This document shows, in pieces, positions 37,023 through 46,067 of a stretch of DNA of 64,000 nt (position 1 is the first letter of the stretch; each line of letters opens with the position of its first letter). The position numbers and the translations under genes are program-made. The DNA is from Polynucleobacter sp. Adler-ghost (GTDB taxonomy: Bacteria > Pseudomonadota > Gammaproteobacteria > Burkholderiales > Burkholderiaceae): NCBI RefSeq assembly GCF_018688495.1, contig NZ_CP061320.1, forward strand, positions 1,708,586 through 1,772,585. The letters are read 5' to 3'. Below the pieces are notes generated by a model that searched no databases, was not told the DNA's origin, and saw only the letters and a program-made list of their open reading frames with translations.

Positions 37023-38795
37023 ATGTCCCAAGATAGCAAACCATCCAAATCACCTGCCGGCACTCTTGCTGAGCCCTCTAACTTTTTGCGCCAGATCATC
37101 GATCATGACCTCGCGAGTGGCGCCTACCAGAACCGTAGCAATCGAGATGGTCAAGCCATCCCCTCCATCATTACGCGCTTTCCACCGGAACCCAATGGCT
37201 ATCTTCATATTGGCCATGCTAAAAGTATTTGCCTGAACTTTGGCTTAGCAGCTGATTACAACAATCAAGCGGGTGGTGCGCGTTGTAATATGCGCTTAGA
37301 CGACACCAATCCAGTCAAAGAAGATATTGAGTACGCTGACAGCATTTTGGATGCAGTCAAATGGCTTGGATTTGATTGGGGCACACATTTGTATCACGCG
37401 AGTGATTACTTTGATCAACTCTATGAGTTTGCCGAAATTCTGATTCAAAATGGCAAGGCCTATGTTGATAGTCAGAGTGCAGATGACATCCACACTAATC
37501 GCGGAAACTTTGGCCAAGCTGGAAAGAATAGTCCGTACCGCGATCGCACTTCCGATGAAAACCTAGCTTTATTTCGCAAGATGCGTGATGGTAAATACAA
37601 AGATGGTGAGCATGTACTGCGCTTAAAGATCGACATGGCGCATCCAAATATCGTGATGCGCGATCCCGTGGTTTATCGTATTCGTCATACGGATCACCAC
37701 CGCACCGGCAGCAAGTGGTGCATCTATCCTTTATATGATTTCACACACTGCATTTCTGATGCCCTAGAAAATGTTTCTCACTCCATTTGCACTCTGGAAT
37801 TTGAAAATAATCGCCCACTCTACGATTGGATTGTTGCCTCATTAGCCGAACTGAGGATCTTCAAAAATCCTGTTCCGCATCAATATGAATTTGCCCGCCT
37901 CAACTTAACTTACACCATCACTAGTAAGCGCAAGCTCTTGCAATTGGTAGAAGAAAAGCATGTGGATGGATGGGATGATCCACGAATGCCAACCATCGTT
38001 GGCATTCGTCGTAGAGGTTACACACCGGAGAGTATTCGCTTGTTCTGTGAACGCATTGGCGTCTCTAAAGCAGATAGCTGGATTGACATGAGCACCCTAG
38101 ATCAAGCTTTACGGGACGATCTTGAAGCTAAGGCGCCGAGAGCCACAGCGGTCCTCAAGCCTCTCAAGCTTCTTATTGAAAACTGGGATACATCCGCAAG
38201 CGAGCCTTGCTCAGCACCGCGCCATCCACAGCATCCCGAGTGGGGTAATCGCGAGTTTCATTTCACAAAAGAATTGTGGATTGAAGAAGATGATTTCATG
38301 AAAGAGCCCATCAAAGGCTTCTTCAGACTCTATCCACCAATTGGTGATCAAGCCGGTGGACGCGTGCGTTTGCGTCATGGCTATGTGATTGAGTGCACCG
38401 GATTTGAAGTGGATGCCAATGGCAAGGTGATTCAGGTGAATGCAATGCATTTTTCAGATAGCAAGAGCGGTACCCCCGGCTCAAATAATTACAAGGTAAA
38501 GGGCAATATTCATTGGGTCAGTGCAGCAGAAGCTATACCTGCACAAGTGCGCCTTTACGATCACCTGTTTAATGACCCGCATCCGGATAGCGGGGATAAA
38601 AATTTCCTTGACGCAATCAATCCTCACTCGAAGGAGACAATTACTGCGTACTTAGAACCTTGTATGAAAGACGCTAAAGCAGAAGATCGCTTTCAGTTTG
38701 AGCGCCATGGCTACTTTGTTGCGGATCAAAGTGACTCCAAAGCAGGTCAACCGGTATTTAATCGTACGGTCGGACTTAAGGATTCTTGGAAATAG
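37023..38795 (+). CDS. glnS: Glutaminyl-tRNA synthetase
   Basis: A 590-residue class I enzyme. The HIGH motif is in PPEPNGYLHIGHAKSICLNF (about residues 52-71) and the KMSKS equivalent is ITSKRKLLQLVEEKH (about 302). The C-terminal beta-barrel anticodon-binding domains cover about 370-590. ATG at 37023 (MSQDSKPSKS) is preferred; an upstream TTG at 36975 falls in the terminator. Its 3' end overlaps the convergent SDR gene by 20 bases. Confidence 0.96.
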   Translation: MSQDSKPSKSPAGTLAEPSNFLRQIIDHDLASGAYQNRSNRDGQAIPSIITRFPPEPNGYLHIGHAKSICLNFGLAADYNNQAGGARCNMRLDDTNPVKEDIEYADSILDAVKWLGFDWGTHLYHASDYFDQLYEFAEILIQNGKAYVDSQSADDIHTNRGNFGQAGKNSPYRDRTSDENLALFRKMRDGKYKDGEHVLRLKIDMAHPNIVMRDPVVYRIRHTDHHRTGSKWCIYPLYDFTHCISDALENVSHSICTLEFENNRPLYDWIVASLAELRIFKNPVPHQYEFARLNLTYTITSKRKLLQLVEEKHVDGWDDPRMPTIVGIRRRGYTPESIRLFCERIGVSKADSWIDMSTLDQALRDDLEAKAPRATAVLKPLKLLIENWDTSASEPCSAPRHPQHPEWGNREFHFTKELWIEEDDFMKEPIKGFFRLYPPIGDQAGGRVRLRHGYVIECTGFEVDANGKVIQVNAMHFSDSKSGTPGSNNYKVKGNIHWVSAAEAIPAQVRLYDHLFNDPHPDSGDKNFLDAINPHSKETITAYLEPCMKDAKAEDRFQFERHGYFVADQSDSKAGQPVFNRTVGLKDSWK

Positions 38796-39663
38796 TTTTT
38801 AAAAACTCTGCAACGCTGGGATAGCGTAAGGGAGTTTTTAATTCAGAAAGCCTCGTATTCGTTACGCGCCGTGACTCCCGCATAAACGACCACAGCATAG
38901 GGGATACGATTTTCTCTAACTGCTCAGCCGGCAATCTGGGGGGTCGCTCCAAACCAAAGGTATCAGCCACTTCATCAAAGTAATCACCCATCTTGGTTTC
39001 ACCACCGTCACAGGCGTTAATGACACGCTGTGGTTTACCGTGATAGACGGCGGCACAAATCAATCTTGCCAAATCATCACTCTGAATATGATTTGAGTAG
39101 GCATCCTCCTCCGCAATGAGGGCAGGCGTTCCTGCCTGAATGCGCTCAACTGGTAAGCGGTCGGCAGCGTAGATACCCGGCACACGCAGAATGGTAAGGA
39201 CTGCACCATGAGCCGGCGCCCAAAGACGCAGGCATTGTTCTGCATCCACCCTTCTCTTAGCTCTCTCACTTTGAGGTTTAACCGGTGTTACTTCACTCAC
39301 CTTACCGCCCGCGTGATCACCATAGACACCTGTTGTACTCACATAAATCAAGCGCCCAACGGTATCGGAGCCTTGGGCTAAAATTCGGAGAAGGTTGCGA
39401 GTTCGGCAATCACGATGACCTGTATTTTGGGGTGGTGCCAAGTGGATCACGGTTTGCGCTAATCCACTTAAACGCCACAAGCTATCGGGCTTATCCAGAT
39501 CCCCCAAAATCGGAATCGCGCCAACCGCTCTCAACTCCTGAAAACGTGCTTTCTGGGAAGTTAAGGCATATATGTGATGACTTCGAGCGAGCTGCTTGGC
39601 AACACGCAGACCAATGTCACCACAGCCAACGATCAGGATTCGAGATTTACCAAAAGATTGCAT
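38776..39663 (-). CDS. NAD(P)-binding SDR/epimerase-like protein (YeeZ-like)
   Basis: A 295-residue Rossmann-fold protein. The nucleotide loop is ILIVGCGDIGLRVAKQLARS (about residues 9-28). VIHLAPPQNTG (about 71) and YVSTTGVYGDHAGG (about 105) are extended-SDR-like, with a Tyr-x3-Lys pair not clearly conserved, so it is probably an atypical SDR. Its function is unknown; relatives are annotated as nucleoside-diphosphate-sugar epimerases without proof. It is convergent with glnS and divergent from the reductase gene. TACGAT ends seven bases before its ATG. Confidence 0.8.
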   Translation of the reverse strand: MQSFGKSRILIVGCGDIGLRVAKQLARSHHIYALTSQKARFQELRAVGAIPILGDLDKPDSLWRLSGLAQTVIHLAPPQNTGHRDCRTRNLLRILAQGSDTVGRLIYVSTTGVYGDHAGGKVSEVTPVKPQSERAKRRVDAEQCLRLWAPAHGAVLTILRVPGIYAADRLPVERIQAGTPALIAEEDAYSNHIQSDDLARLICAAVYHGKPQRVINACDGGETKMGDYFDEVADTFGLERPPRLPAEQLEKIVSPMLWSFMRESRRVTNTRLSELKTPLRYPSVAEFLKTISKNP

Positions 39664-39670
39664 AGATCAC

Positions 39671-39681
39671 ATCGTAACGAT
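39671..39681. promoter_or_regulatory. Near-palindromic -10 region, SDR gene / flavin reductase gene
   Basis: ATCGTAACGAT reads TACGAT leftward (39676-39671), seven bases before the SDR ATG, and AACGAT rightward (39676-39681) before the reductase GTG at 39700. Both hexamers have only moderate matches and no clear -35. Confidence 0.35.
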
Positions 39682-39699
39682 TTATTGAAAGGAATGAGA

Positions 39700-40740
39700 G
39701 TGTCTTATCAAGTCACGCTCAAGGCGAGCGGCAAACAATTTACTGTACAAAAGGATGAAACCCTTCTAGAAGCAGCATTACAACAGGGCATCACCCTGCC
39801 CTACGGGTGTAAAAATGGTGCCTGCGGATCCTGTAAAGGCAAGATTCTAGAAGGTCAGGTAGAGCATGGCCAACATAGCGCTACTGCCCTAAGTCCAACC
39901 GATGAAGCTGCCGGTGGCACCTTGTTTTGCTGCGCCCACCCCAAATCCGACCTTCTCATTGAAGCTCGTGAAGTTCAGGGTGCTGGTGATATCGCCATTC
40001 GGAAAGTACCTTGTCGCGTCAACACTATCGTAAAACCGAGCGCAGATGTGGCCATTCTTCAATTGCAATTACCCGCTGCTGAGCGCTTTCAATTTTTAGC
40101 CGGACAGTACTTAGAATTTCTTCTCAAGGATGGGCAGCGCCGCGCCTACTCTATTGCCAGTGCACCCGATCAAGAAGGCCCCCTTGAATTGCATATTCGC
40201 CACTTGCCAGGCGGACTCTTCACCGACCAAGTCTTTGGTGCAAAAGACCCCGCTTTAAAAGAGAAAGATATTCTGCGTTTTGAAGGTCCATTGGGTAGCT
40301 TCTTTTTAAGAGAAGATTCTAAGAAACCCATCATCTTTGTTGCAGCAGGTACAGGCTTTGCGCCGATTAAATCCATCGTCGAGCAAATGCGGCTCAAAAA
40401 AATCCAGCGCCCAATTCATCTGTATTGGGGTGGGCGGCGCCCAAGTGACCTCTACCTCAATCAGCTCTGCCAGTCATGGGCAAAAGATATTCCAAACTTC
40501 AAATACATCCCAGTCATTTCGGATGCCCTACCGGAGGATCAATGGACTGGGCGTACAGGCTTTGTACACCAAGCCGTGATGGCCGACCATCTCAGTATGA
40601 GCCCTTACCAGGTCTATGCCTGCGGCGCTCCTGTGATGGTCAATGCGGCTCGCCAGGACTTTGCATCCCAGTGCAGTCTGCCCGAAGAGGAATTTTTTGC
40701 AGACTCCTTTACCAGCGCTGCTGATCTTGCGACAAACTAA
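39700..40740 (+). CDS. Ferredoxin-type [2Fe-2S] flavin oxidoreductase (annotated in relatives as CDP-6-deoxy-delta-3,4-glucoseen reductase)
   Basis: A 346-residue electron-transfer protein: an N-terminal plant-type ferredoxin domain with ligands in CKNGACGSCKG and a last Cys in LFCCAHP, an FAD domain (RRAYSIASAP, about residue 147) and an NAD(P) domain (FVAAGTGFAPIKSIV, about 213). I favour GTG at 39700, with AAGGA at good spacing; ATG at 39694 would touch that site. No deoxysugar genes lie nearby, so the family name is probably not its function. It resembles reductases of Rieske oxygenases and multicomponent monooxygenases and may supply electrons to an oxygenase such as the one at 16955. 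Confidence 0.85.
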   Translation: MSYQVTLKASGKQFTVQKDETLLEAALQQGITLPYGCKNGACGSCKGKILEGQVEHGQHSATALSPTDEAAGGTLFCCAHPKSDLLIEAREVQGAGDIAIRKVPCRVNTIVKPSADVAILQLQLPAAERFQFLAGQYLEFLLKDGQRRAYSIASAPDQEGPLELHIRHLPGGLFTDQVFGAKDPALKEKDILRFEGPLGSFFLREDSKKPIIFVAAGTGFAPIKSIVEQMRLKKIQRPIHLYWGGRRPSDLYLNQLCQSWAKDIPNFKYIPVISDALPEDQWTGRTGFVHQAVMADHLSMSPYQVYACGAPVMVNAARQDFASQCSLPEEEFFADSFTSAADLATN

Positions 40741-40791
40741 TCTGCTAAGCGCGATAATAGAAACCTCATTTGATTTCACTTTGCATACGAT

Positions 40792-41985
40792 ATGAATAAG
40801 CCAGCCCAATCCGTAGATGCCCACTCAGTGATGTTTATTACCCCGCGACCAGAGTTGACTATGGTTGAGGGTAAAGGCTCATGGCTGACTGATAACAACG
40901 GCAAGCGTTATTTAGATTTCTTGCAAGGCTGGGCAGTGAACTGTCTCGGCCATAGCAACCCTGGCATGATTGAAGCGCTCAACACACAAGCAAAGAAGCT
41001 CATTAATCCGAGTCCTGCTTTTTATAACGAGCCAATGATTCGCTTATCGAATCTTCTGACTGAAAACAGTTGCTTTAACAAAGTATTTTTCGCCAATAGC
41101 GGAGCTGAGGCTAATGAAGGCGCCATCAAGTTGGCGCGCAAATGGGGGCAACTGAATAAATCAGGCGCCTTTGAAATCATTACTTTTGACCACAGCTTTC
41201 ATGGTCGTACCTTAGCAACGATGAGCGCATCTGGCAAACCAGGCTGGGACACCATGTTTGCCCCACAAGTTCCCGGCTTTCTTAAAGCCGATTTAAATGA
41301 CTTAGATTCCGTCAAAAAACTGGTAACCGATAAAACAGTTGCAGTCATGCTTGAGCCAGTACAAGGTGAAGGTGGCGTCATTCCCACTACCAAAGAATTT
41401 ATGCAAGGCCTGCGTAAATTCACTAAAGAAAATAATATTCTGTTAATCGTCGACGAAGTCCAAGCCGGCTGTGGCCGAACTGGCAGCCTCTTTGCTTATC
41501 AGCACTACGGTATCGAACCAGACATCATGACCTTGGGCAAGGGCATTGGTGGTGGCGTGCCATTAGCCGCACTGATGGCAACCGATGCGGTTGCTTGTTT
41601 TGTGCCTGGCGATCAGGGCGGCACCTATAACGGCAATCCATTGATGGTTGCAGTAGGGATCAGTGTGATCGAGCAATTATTGGCACCAGGCTTTCTAGAG
41701 TCTGTGCGTGCCAAGGGTGAACTGCTAAGCAAAGAACTCCTTGCCATCTCTGCAGAATTTAATCTGGATGGCGAGCGCGGTGAGGGGTTGTTGCGCGCCC
41801 TGATGTTGAGTAGTGATATCGGCGGGAAGCTGGTTGAACTAGCTCGCGATAGAACTCCAGAGGGCTTATTAATTAATTCACCGAGACCTAATTTGCTACG
41901 CTTTATGCCAGCACTCAATGTTACTGATGATGAAATCCGTCAGATGTGCAATATTTTAAGAGAGCTGTTCAAGCAAGTAAGCTAA
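40792..41985 (+). CDS. argD: Class III PLP aminotransferase, acetylornithine transaminase-like
   Basis: A 397-residue fold-type I aminotransferase. It has [18 protein letters not shown] (about residues 101-118), [17 protein letters not shown] (about 140-156), [12 protein letters not shown] (about 220-231) and the PLP-binding Lys in [16 protein letters not shown] (about 250). The size and motifs fit acetylornithine/N-succinyl-diaminopimelate transaminase, which acts in arginine (and lysine) synthesis. argG and argF lie about 17 kb away in this window. Other omega-aminotransferase roles cannot be ruled out. Confidence 0.85.
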   Translation: MNKPAQSVDAHSVMFITPRPELTMVEGKGSWLTDNNGKRYLDFLQGWAVNCLGHSNPGMIEALNTQAKKLINPSPAFYNEPMIRLSNLLTENSCFNKVFFANSGAEANEGAIKLARKWGQLNKSGAFEIITFDHSFHGRTLATMSASGKPGWDTMFAPQVPGFLKADLNDLDSVKKLVTDKTVAVMLEPVQGEGGVIPTTKEFMQGLRKFTKENNILLIVDEVQAGCGRTGSLFAYQHYGIEPDIMTLGKGIGGGVPLAALMATDAVACFVPGDQGGTYNGNPLMVAVGISVIEQLLAPGFLESVRAKGELLSKELLAISAEFNLDGERGEGLLRALMLSSDIGGKLVELARDRTPEGLLINSPRPNLLRFMPALNVTDDEIRQMCNILRELFKQVS

Positions 41986-42006
41986 ACAATACTTTGATTG
42001 AATGTA

Positions 42007-42036
42007 ATAAAGGGGCTCTAAGCCCCTTTATCTTTT
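42007..42036. terminator. Terminator between the aminotransferase gene and ispH
   Basis: AAAGGGGCT (42009-42017) and AGCCCCTTT (42021-42029) form a 9-base-pair stem with a short loop, followed by a T-rich run. It lies between two convergent genes and could serve both. Confidence 0.75.
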
Positions 42037-42070
42037 ATTGCAGTAATCACTCTAACAATGGCGCTACTTG

Positions 42071-43036
42071 CTAGCCAACTAAATTCTTTGGCAGCGAGAA
42101 CGTGACATCCTCCACCACGCCTTCCAGGTTACGAATACTGCGCGGCCCAAATTCTTGAATCTTTGCCACAATCGAGAGGGCTAGGCTTTCGGGGGCTGAT
42201 GCGCCTGCGGTGAGGCCTACGCGCTTCTTACCTACAAACCATTCGGCCTGCAGCTGCTCTGGCGCATCGACCATGTAGGCCGGTACACCCAGTTTTTCAG
42301 CTAATTCACGCAAGCGATTCGAGTTGGAGCTTGCCTTACTTCCGACCACAATAACTACCTCAACCTGAGGAGCCATAAATTTCACAGCATCTTGGCGATT
42401 TTGAGTGGCATAACAAATATCTTGCTTGCGGGGTTGCACAATATTCGGGAATTTTTGAATTAAGGCATCAACAATTTCTTTGGTCTCATCGACGGAGAGT
42501 GTCGTTTGCGTGACAAAGGCAATTTTTTCATTCTCAGTAAAAGGCAACTTAGCAATATCTGCTACTTTCTCAATCAGATGAACACCTTCCTTAACCTGCC
42601 CCATCGTCCCCTCGACCTCCGGGTGCCCCGCATGGCCAATCATCAACACTGTAAATCCATCCTTGCACATCTTGATGACCTCAACATGTACCTTTGTAAC
42701 CAAAGGGCAAGTTGCGTCATATACCTGCAAGCCACGCGCCTCAGCATCTTGCCGAACTTCTTGAGAGACGCCGTGGGCACTAAACACCACAATGCCGCCT
42801 TTAGGAACTTCATGCAACTCTTCCACAAACACAGCGCCCTTTTCACGCAGCTCGTTCACGACATAAGCATTGTGAACAATTTCATGACGCACATAAATTG
42901 GTGCACCAAAGCGTGTCAGCGCTTCATTCACAATATTGATTGCACGATCAACACCCGCACAAAAGCCACGGGGCTGCGCCATCAAAATTTCAGCAGCGCT
43001 TTCTGCGGCTGTTGGTGTAATAGTTTGCTTATTCAT
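42071..43036 (-). CDS. ispH: 4-hydroxy-3-methylbut-2-enyl diphosphate reductase
   Basis: A 321-residue iron-sulfur enzyme making IPP and DMAPP in the last MEP step. The three cluster cysteines are Cys26 in [12 protein letters not shown], Cys110 in [12 protein letters not shown] and Cys208 in [24 protein letters not shown] holds the catalytic Glu. It follows the FKBP-type isomerase gene by three bases on the same strand, a pairing well known in proteobacteria. Confidence 0.96.
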   Translation of the reverse strand: MNKQTITPTAAESAAEILMAQPRGFCAGVDRAINIVNEALTRFGAPIYVRHEIVHNAYVVNELREKGAVFVEELHEVPKGGIVVFSAHGVSQEVRQDAEARGLQVYDATCPLVTKVHVEVIKMCKDGFTVLMIGHAGHPEVEGTMGQVKEGVHLIEKVADIAKLPFTENEKIAFVTQTTLSVDETKEIVDALIQKFPNIVQPRKQDICYATQNRQDAVKFMAPQVEVVIVVGSKASSNSNRLRELAEKLGVPAYMVDAPEQLQAEWFVGKKRVGLTAGASAPESLALSIVAKIQEFGPRSIRNLEGVVEDVTFSLPKNLVG

Positions 43037-43039
43037 AGA

Positions 43040-43486
43040 CTACAAAATCGCAACAATTTGAGCTTCGAAGGTAACAGGTCTTCCAGCAAGCGGGTGATTG
43101 AAATCAAACCAAGCGCCCTCTTCATTAATCGATTGCAATACACCCGCGTATTGAGCGCCTCCTGGCGCATTAAATTCAATGACATCACCAGGATTAAATT
43201 CCACATCTTCATCCCGACCCTCTTTAAGTGCATTCAGAGAAACCCACTGAATTAATTCTTCTTTGCGCTCACCAAAACTTTCTTCTGGCGGCAATAGGGC
43301 GCTCTTCTTATCACCCACAGCCAGTCCGATTAATACCTTTTCAAAACAAGGCGCAAATTGTCCAGAACCCATCAACACCGTCGCAGGGCGATCGATAAAA
43401 GTATTGATGTAGTCATCCCCGCTCGGCAAAGTCAGCCGATAGTTGAGGGTCAGAAAGGAATTGGGCAAAACCGTAAGCTTAGTCAT
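43040..43486 (-). CDS. fkpB: FKBP-type peptidyl-prolyl isomerase (SlpA/FkpB-like)
   Basis: A 148-residue protein from the ATG at 43486 (MTKLTVLPNSFLTLNYRL). It shows the FKBP core (INTFIDRPATVLMGSGQFAPC) and the insert-in-flap region (about 75-120) of SlyD/SlpA-type isomerases with ALLPPEESFGERKEEL. It has no signal peptide and no SlyD His-rich tail, so it is cytoplasmic and SlpA-like. TACAAT ends six bases before the ATG, again predicting a leaderless mRNA. Confidence 0.9.
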   Translation of the reverse strand: MTKLTVLPNSFLTLNYRLTLPSGDDYINTFIDRPATVLMGSGQFAPCFEKVLIGLAVGDKKSALLPPEESFGERKEELIQWVSLNALKEGRDEDVEFNPGDVIEFNAPGGAQYAGVLQSINEEGAWFDFNHPLAGRPVTFEAQIVAIL

Positions 43487-43492
43487 AAGGTA

Positions 43493-43502
43493 ATTGTATC
43501 TA
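43493..43502. promoter_or_regulatory. Overlapping divergent -10 boxes, fkpB / radC
   Basis: Leftward TACAAT at 43498-43493 lies six bases before the fkpB ATG (43486). Rightward TATCTA at 43497-43502 overlaps it and would start radC transcription near 43509, ahead of a CGGAG ribosome site. -35 matches are weak on both strands. Confidence 0.45.
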
Positions 43503-43522
43503 GGCCCGACCGGAGCGTGCAC

Positions 43523-44212
43523 TTGCCGATTACGGAATGGCCAAAAATAGAGCAACCTCGCGAAAAACTGCGTGCTCTTGGTGCGGCAGCCCTGAGCGAT
43601 GCCGAGTTACTTGCGATCTTTCTGCGTGTTGGCATCAAAGGTAAAACTGCCGTAGCCCTAGCTGAGGACCTTCTCCACCATTTCGGCAATTTACCGCGTC
43701 TAATGTCCTGCACCCCTGAAGAATTAACCCAGATTCATGGCATGGGCATTTCTAAGTGGTCACAAATCCAAGCGGCCCATGAGCTTGTCAAGCGTAGCCT
43801 TGAGGAAACCCTCTCCCAGGAGCCTGTCCTTACGTCACCAAGCTATGTCCGCGAGTTCTTGCAGGCTAGATTTGGGCGCCTGCCACACGAAGTCTTCCTG
43901 TGCCTATACCTTGACTCCCGCTTACGCCTGATTGAATGCCAGGAGCTCTTTAGAGGCTCTCTAAGCCACACTGCCGTCTACCCGCGAGAAATCCTCAAGG
44001 AGGCCCTTGCCAGGAATGCTAGCGCCCTGATCGTGGCACATAACCACCCCAGCGGAAACCCACGACCGAGCATTGCTGATCAAGAATTAACCAAGACACT
44101 AGCAAAAGCCTTGCAGTTAATAGATATCCCCCTGCTTGATCACTGCATTGTGAGCGATGGCGGTTTTTTCTCATTTTCTGATGAGGGTCTTATGAAAAAT
44201 GATGATAAATAG
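43523..44212 (+). CDS. radC: RadC-family JAB-domain protein
   Basis: A 229-residue protein beginning MPITEWPKIEQPREKLRALG at TTG, with CGGAG seven bases upstream; a GTG at 43517 is too close to that site. The helix-hairpin-helix part (LIQIHGMGIS-like, about residue 70) precedes the JAB/MPN domain with the zinc motif HNHPSGNPRPSIAD (about 172-185). The historic link to recombinational repair has been withdrawn for E. coli RadC, so the function is unsettled. The length matches the family (about 225). Confidence 0.9.
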   Translation: MPITEWPKIEQPREKLRALGAAALSDAELLAIFLRVGIKGKTAVALAEDLLHHFGNLPRLMSCTPEELTQIHGMGISKWSQIQAAHELVKRSLEETLSQEPVLTSPSYVREFLQARFGRLPHEVFLCLYLDSRLRLIECQELFRGSLSHTAVYPREILKEALARNASALIVAHNHPSGNPRPSIADQELTKTLAKALQLIDIPLLDHCIVSDGGFFSFSDEGLMKNDDK

Positions 44213-44319
44213 AAGTGATCACTAACTTAATGGTATATTGTGCCCAGTATTAGCAACTATTTTTCCTCACCCTCAAAACTAAAGCCAATAAGGGGTAGAT
44301 CAAAGTAGCTGGAGACTGA

Positions 44320-44325
44320 TACAAT
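44320..44325 (+). promoter_or_regulatory. Candidate -10 box for rpmB-rpmG
   Basis: TACAAT, about 30 bases before the rpmB ATG, which has a GGAG ribosome site. The -35 at 16-18 bases upstream is weak. A second TATATT near 44232 is also possible. Confidence 0.4.
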
Positions 44326-44356
44326 CTTCTTTTTTCGCAATTAATGGAGTTATGTC

Positions 44357-44590
44357 ATGGCAAAAGTTTGCCAAGTCACTGGGAAGAAGCCGATGGTTGG
44401 CAACAATGTATCCCATGCAAACAATAAAACGAAGCGTCGCTTTTTGCCGAATTTGCAAAACCGTCGTTTCTGGGTTGAATCTGAAAACCGTTGGATTAGC
44501 TTGCGCTTAACCAATGCTGGTTTGCGCGTTATCGACAAAAACGGCATTGATGCTGTGCTGTCTGATCTGCGTGCACGTGGCGAAATTTAA
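44357..44590 (+). CDS. rpmB: 50S ribosomal protein L28
   Basis: A 77-residue basic protein with the L28 opening [21 protein letters not shown] and [16 protein letters not shown] in the middle. It has one Cys only, so the zinc-binding set is absent. It lies upstream of rpmG in the standard order. GGAG precedes the ATG. Confidence 0.97.
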   Translation: MAKVCQVTGKKPMVGNNVSHANNKTKRRFLPNLQNRRFWVESENRWISLRLTNAGLRVIDKNGIDAVLSDLRARGEI

Positions 44591-44601
44591 GGAGCGCACA
44601 A

Positions 44602-44769
44602 ATGGCTAAAGGCGGCAGAGAAAAAATTAAATTAGAGTCATCAGCTGGTACTGGTCACTTCTATACAACATCAAAAAATAAGCGTACAAAGCCTGAGAAA
44701 ATGGAGATCATGAAATTCGATCCAACCATTCGTAAGCACGTTGCTTACAAAGAAACCAAGCTCAAGTAA
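44602..44769 (+). CDS. rpmG: 50S ribosomal protein L33
   Basis: A 55-residue gene starting [20 protein letters not shown] and ending [12 protein letters not shown]. There are no cysteines, so it is the zinc-independent (C-minus) form. TAAGGAG sits ahead of the ATG, 11 bases after the rpmB stop. It is followed by a strong terminator. Confidence 0.96.
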   Translation: MAKGGREKIKLESSAGTGHFYTTSKNKRTKPEKMEIMKFDPTIRKHVAYKETKLK

Positions 44770-44795
44770 TTTATCGATTCGATATTTATTTCAGC

Positions 44796-44830
44796 AATAA
44801 AAAACCCGCTACACCAGCGGGTTTTTTATT
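44796..44830. terminator. Bidirectional terminator after rpmG
   Basis: ACCCGCT (44804-44810) pairs with AGCGGGT (44816-44822) around a short loop with A- and T-runs outside. It serves rpmBG and the convergent desaturase gene. Confidence 0.88.
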
Positions 44831-44845
44831 ATCTTTAATTTTCCA

Positions 44846-46039
44846 CTAGGCGTAGCGACGCAATCTCAAAGAGAAGTCGCGCAGACTCGATAAACCACTC
44901 TCCTCAGCGCGCTGACACCAAACATGCAATTGAGCTAACAGTTGATCGCCTGTGGCATTAGAGCGACTCCAAATCGCTTGCAAGTCACGGCGCATCTCAA
45001 CCATCTTCCGTAGCTGAATATTGGTTGCCATCAACTCTTCAAGCTTCATTTTTTCTTCGGTAGTTAAACGAGATTCATCCTTACCCAACCAAGTGCGCGC
45101 GTCTTTTAAGTGAGCGGCCAATACCTGCATATGCTGGACTTCATTACTAAAGAAATTACTCAAGGTCTTGCTATAGCGGGCCATGATTTCATAACGGTTG
45201 GCAATGACGGCTTCGAGTGTGCTCTGATCTGCAGGACGTAAATTGCTCAGCACCGGCTTTGGAGAAGTCTTTTTCACCTTGGCCAGGCCAACAGCACTCA
45301 TGATTTGAATGTACATCCAACCAATATCAAACTCATACCATTTACTCGAGAGCTTAGCGCTTGTGGCGAAGGTATGGTGGTTGTTATGCAACTCTTCTCC
45401 GCCAATCAAAATACCCCAAGGCAAAATGTTTCTTGAGGCATCTTCGCAATCGTAATTACGGTAACCCCAGAAGTGGCCAATACCGTTAATGATTCCAGCG
45501 GCAGTAATGGGAATCCACAACATCTGCACAGCCCACACAGTCAAGCCAATGGCACCGAACAAGAGTACGTCGATAATCAACATCAAGGCTACACCTTGCC
45601 ATGAATACTTTGCATAGAGGTTGTGCTCAAGCCAATCATCTGGAGTACCGTGGCCAAACTTGTCTAAGGTCTCTTGATTGTGTGACTCTTTTTTGTATAA
45701 CTCAGCGCCACGAGAAAGCACAGTATTGATACCCAAAATTTGCGGACTATGTGGATCATCCACAGTCTCACATTTGGCATGATGCTTGCGATGAATCGCT
45801 GCCCACTCTTTGGTTACCATGCCAGTTGTTAGCCAAAGCCAAAAACGGAAAAAATGGGATGCAATCGGGTGCAGCTCCAAGGCGCGGTGCGCTTGGCAGC
45901 GATGCAGAAAAATAGTCACTGCAGCAATGGTGATGTGGGTGGCAATCAAAGTAAACACAAGGATTTGCCACCAAGCCCAATTTAAATAGCCATTGGAAAG
46001 CCAATTAAGGAATAAATCAAAGCCAGAAACTGTGTTCAA
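44846..46039 (-). CDS. Acyl-CoA/acyl-lipid fatty acid desaturase (DesA-like)
   Basis: A 397-residue membrane di-iron desaturase. The three histidine boxes are present: HRCQAH (His46-His51), HRKHH (His83-His87) and HNNHH (about 216-220). Four membrane segments lie in about residues 20-190. The last 130 residues are helical and charged and are predicted cytoplasmic. It would introduce a (probably delta-9) double bond into acyl chains, which adjusts membrane fluidity. The electron donor is not adjacent. It is preceded by 28 bases after the rsmB-like gene on the same strand. Confidence 0.9.
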   Translation of the reverse strand: MNTVSGFDLFLNWLSNGYLNWAWWQILVFTLIATHITIAAVTIFLHRCQAHRALELHPIASHFFRFWLWLTTGMVTKEWAAIHRKHHAKCETVDDPHSPQILGINTVLSRGAELYKKESHNQETLDKFGHGTPDDWLEHNLYAKYSWQGVALMLIIDVLLFGAIGLTVWAVQMLWIPITAAGIINGIGHFWGYRNYDCEDASRNILPWGILIGGEELHNNHHTFATSAKLSSKWYEFDIGWMYIQIMSAVGLAKVKKTSPKPVLSNLRPADQSTLEAVIANRYEIMARYSKTLSNFFSNEVQHMQVLAAHLKDARTWLGKDESRLTTEEKMKLEELMATNIQLRKMVEMRRDLQAIWSRSNATGDQLLAQLHVWCQRAEESGLSSLRDFSLRLRRYA

Positions 46040-46067
46040 AAGGGTATCCCCAAAGAAATCTAAACCC

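Noticed and set aside
39694..39700. ATG at 39694 as start of the flavin reductase
   Set aside because: AAGGA touches this ATG with no spacing, whereas it is well placed for the GTG at 39700. The difference is two residues.
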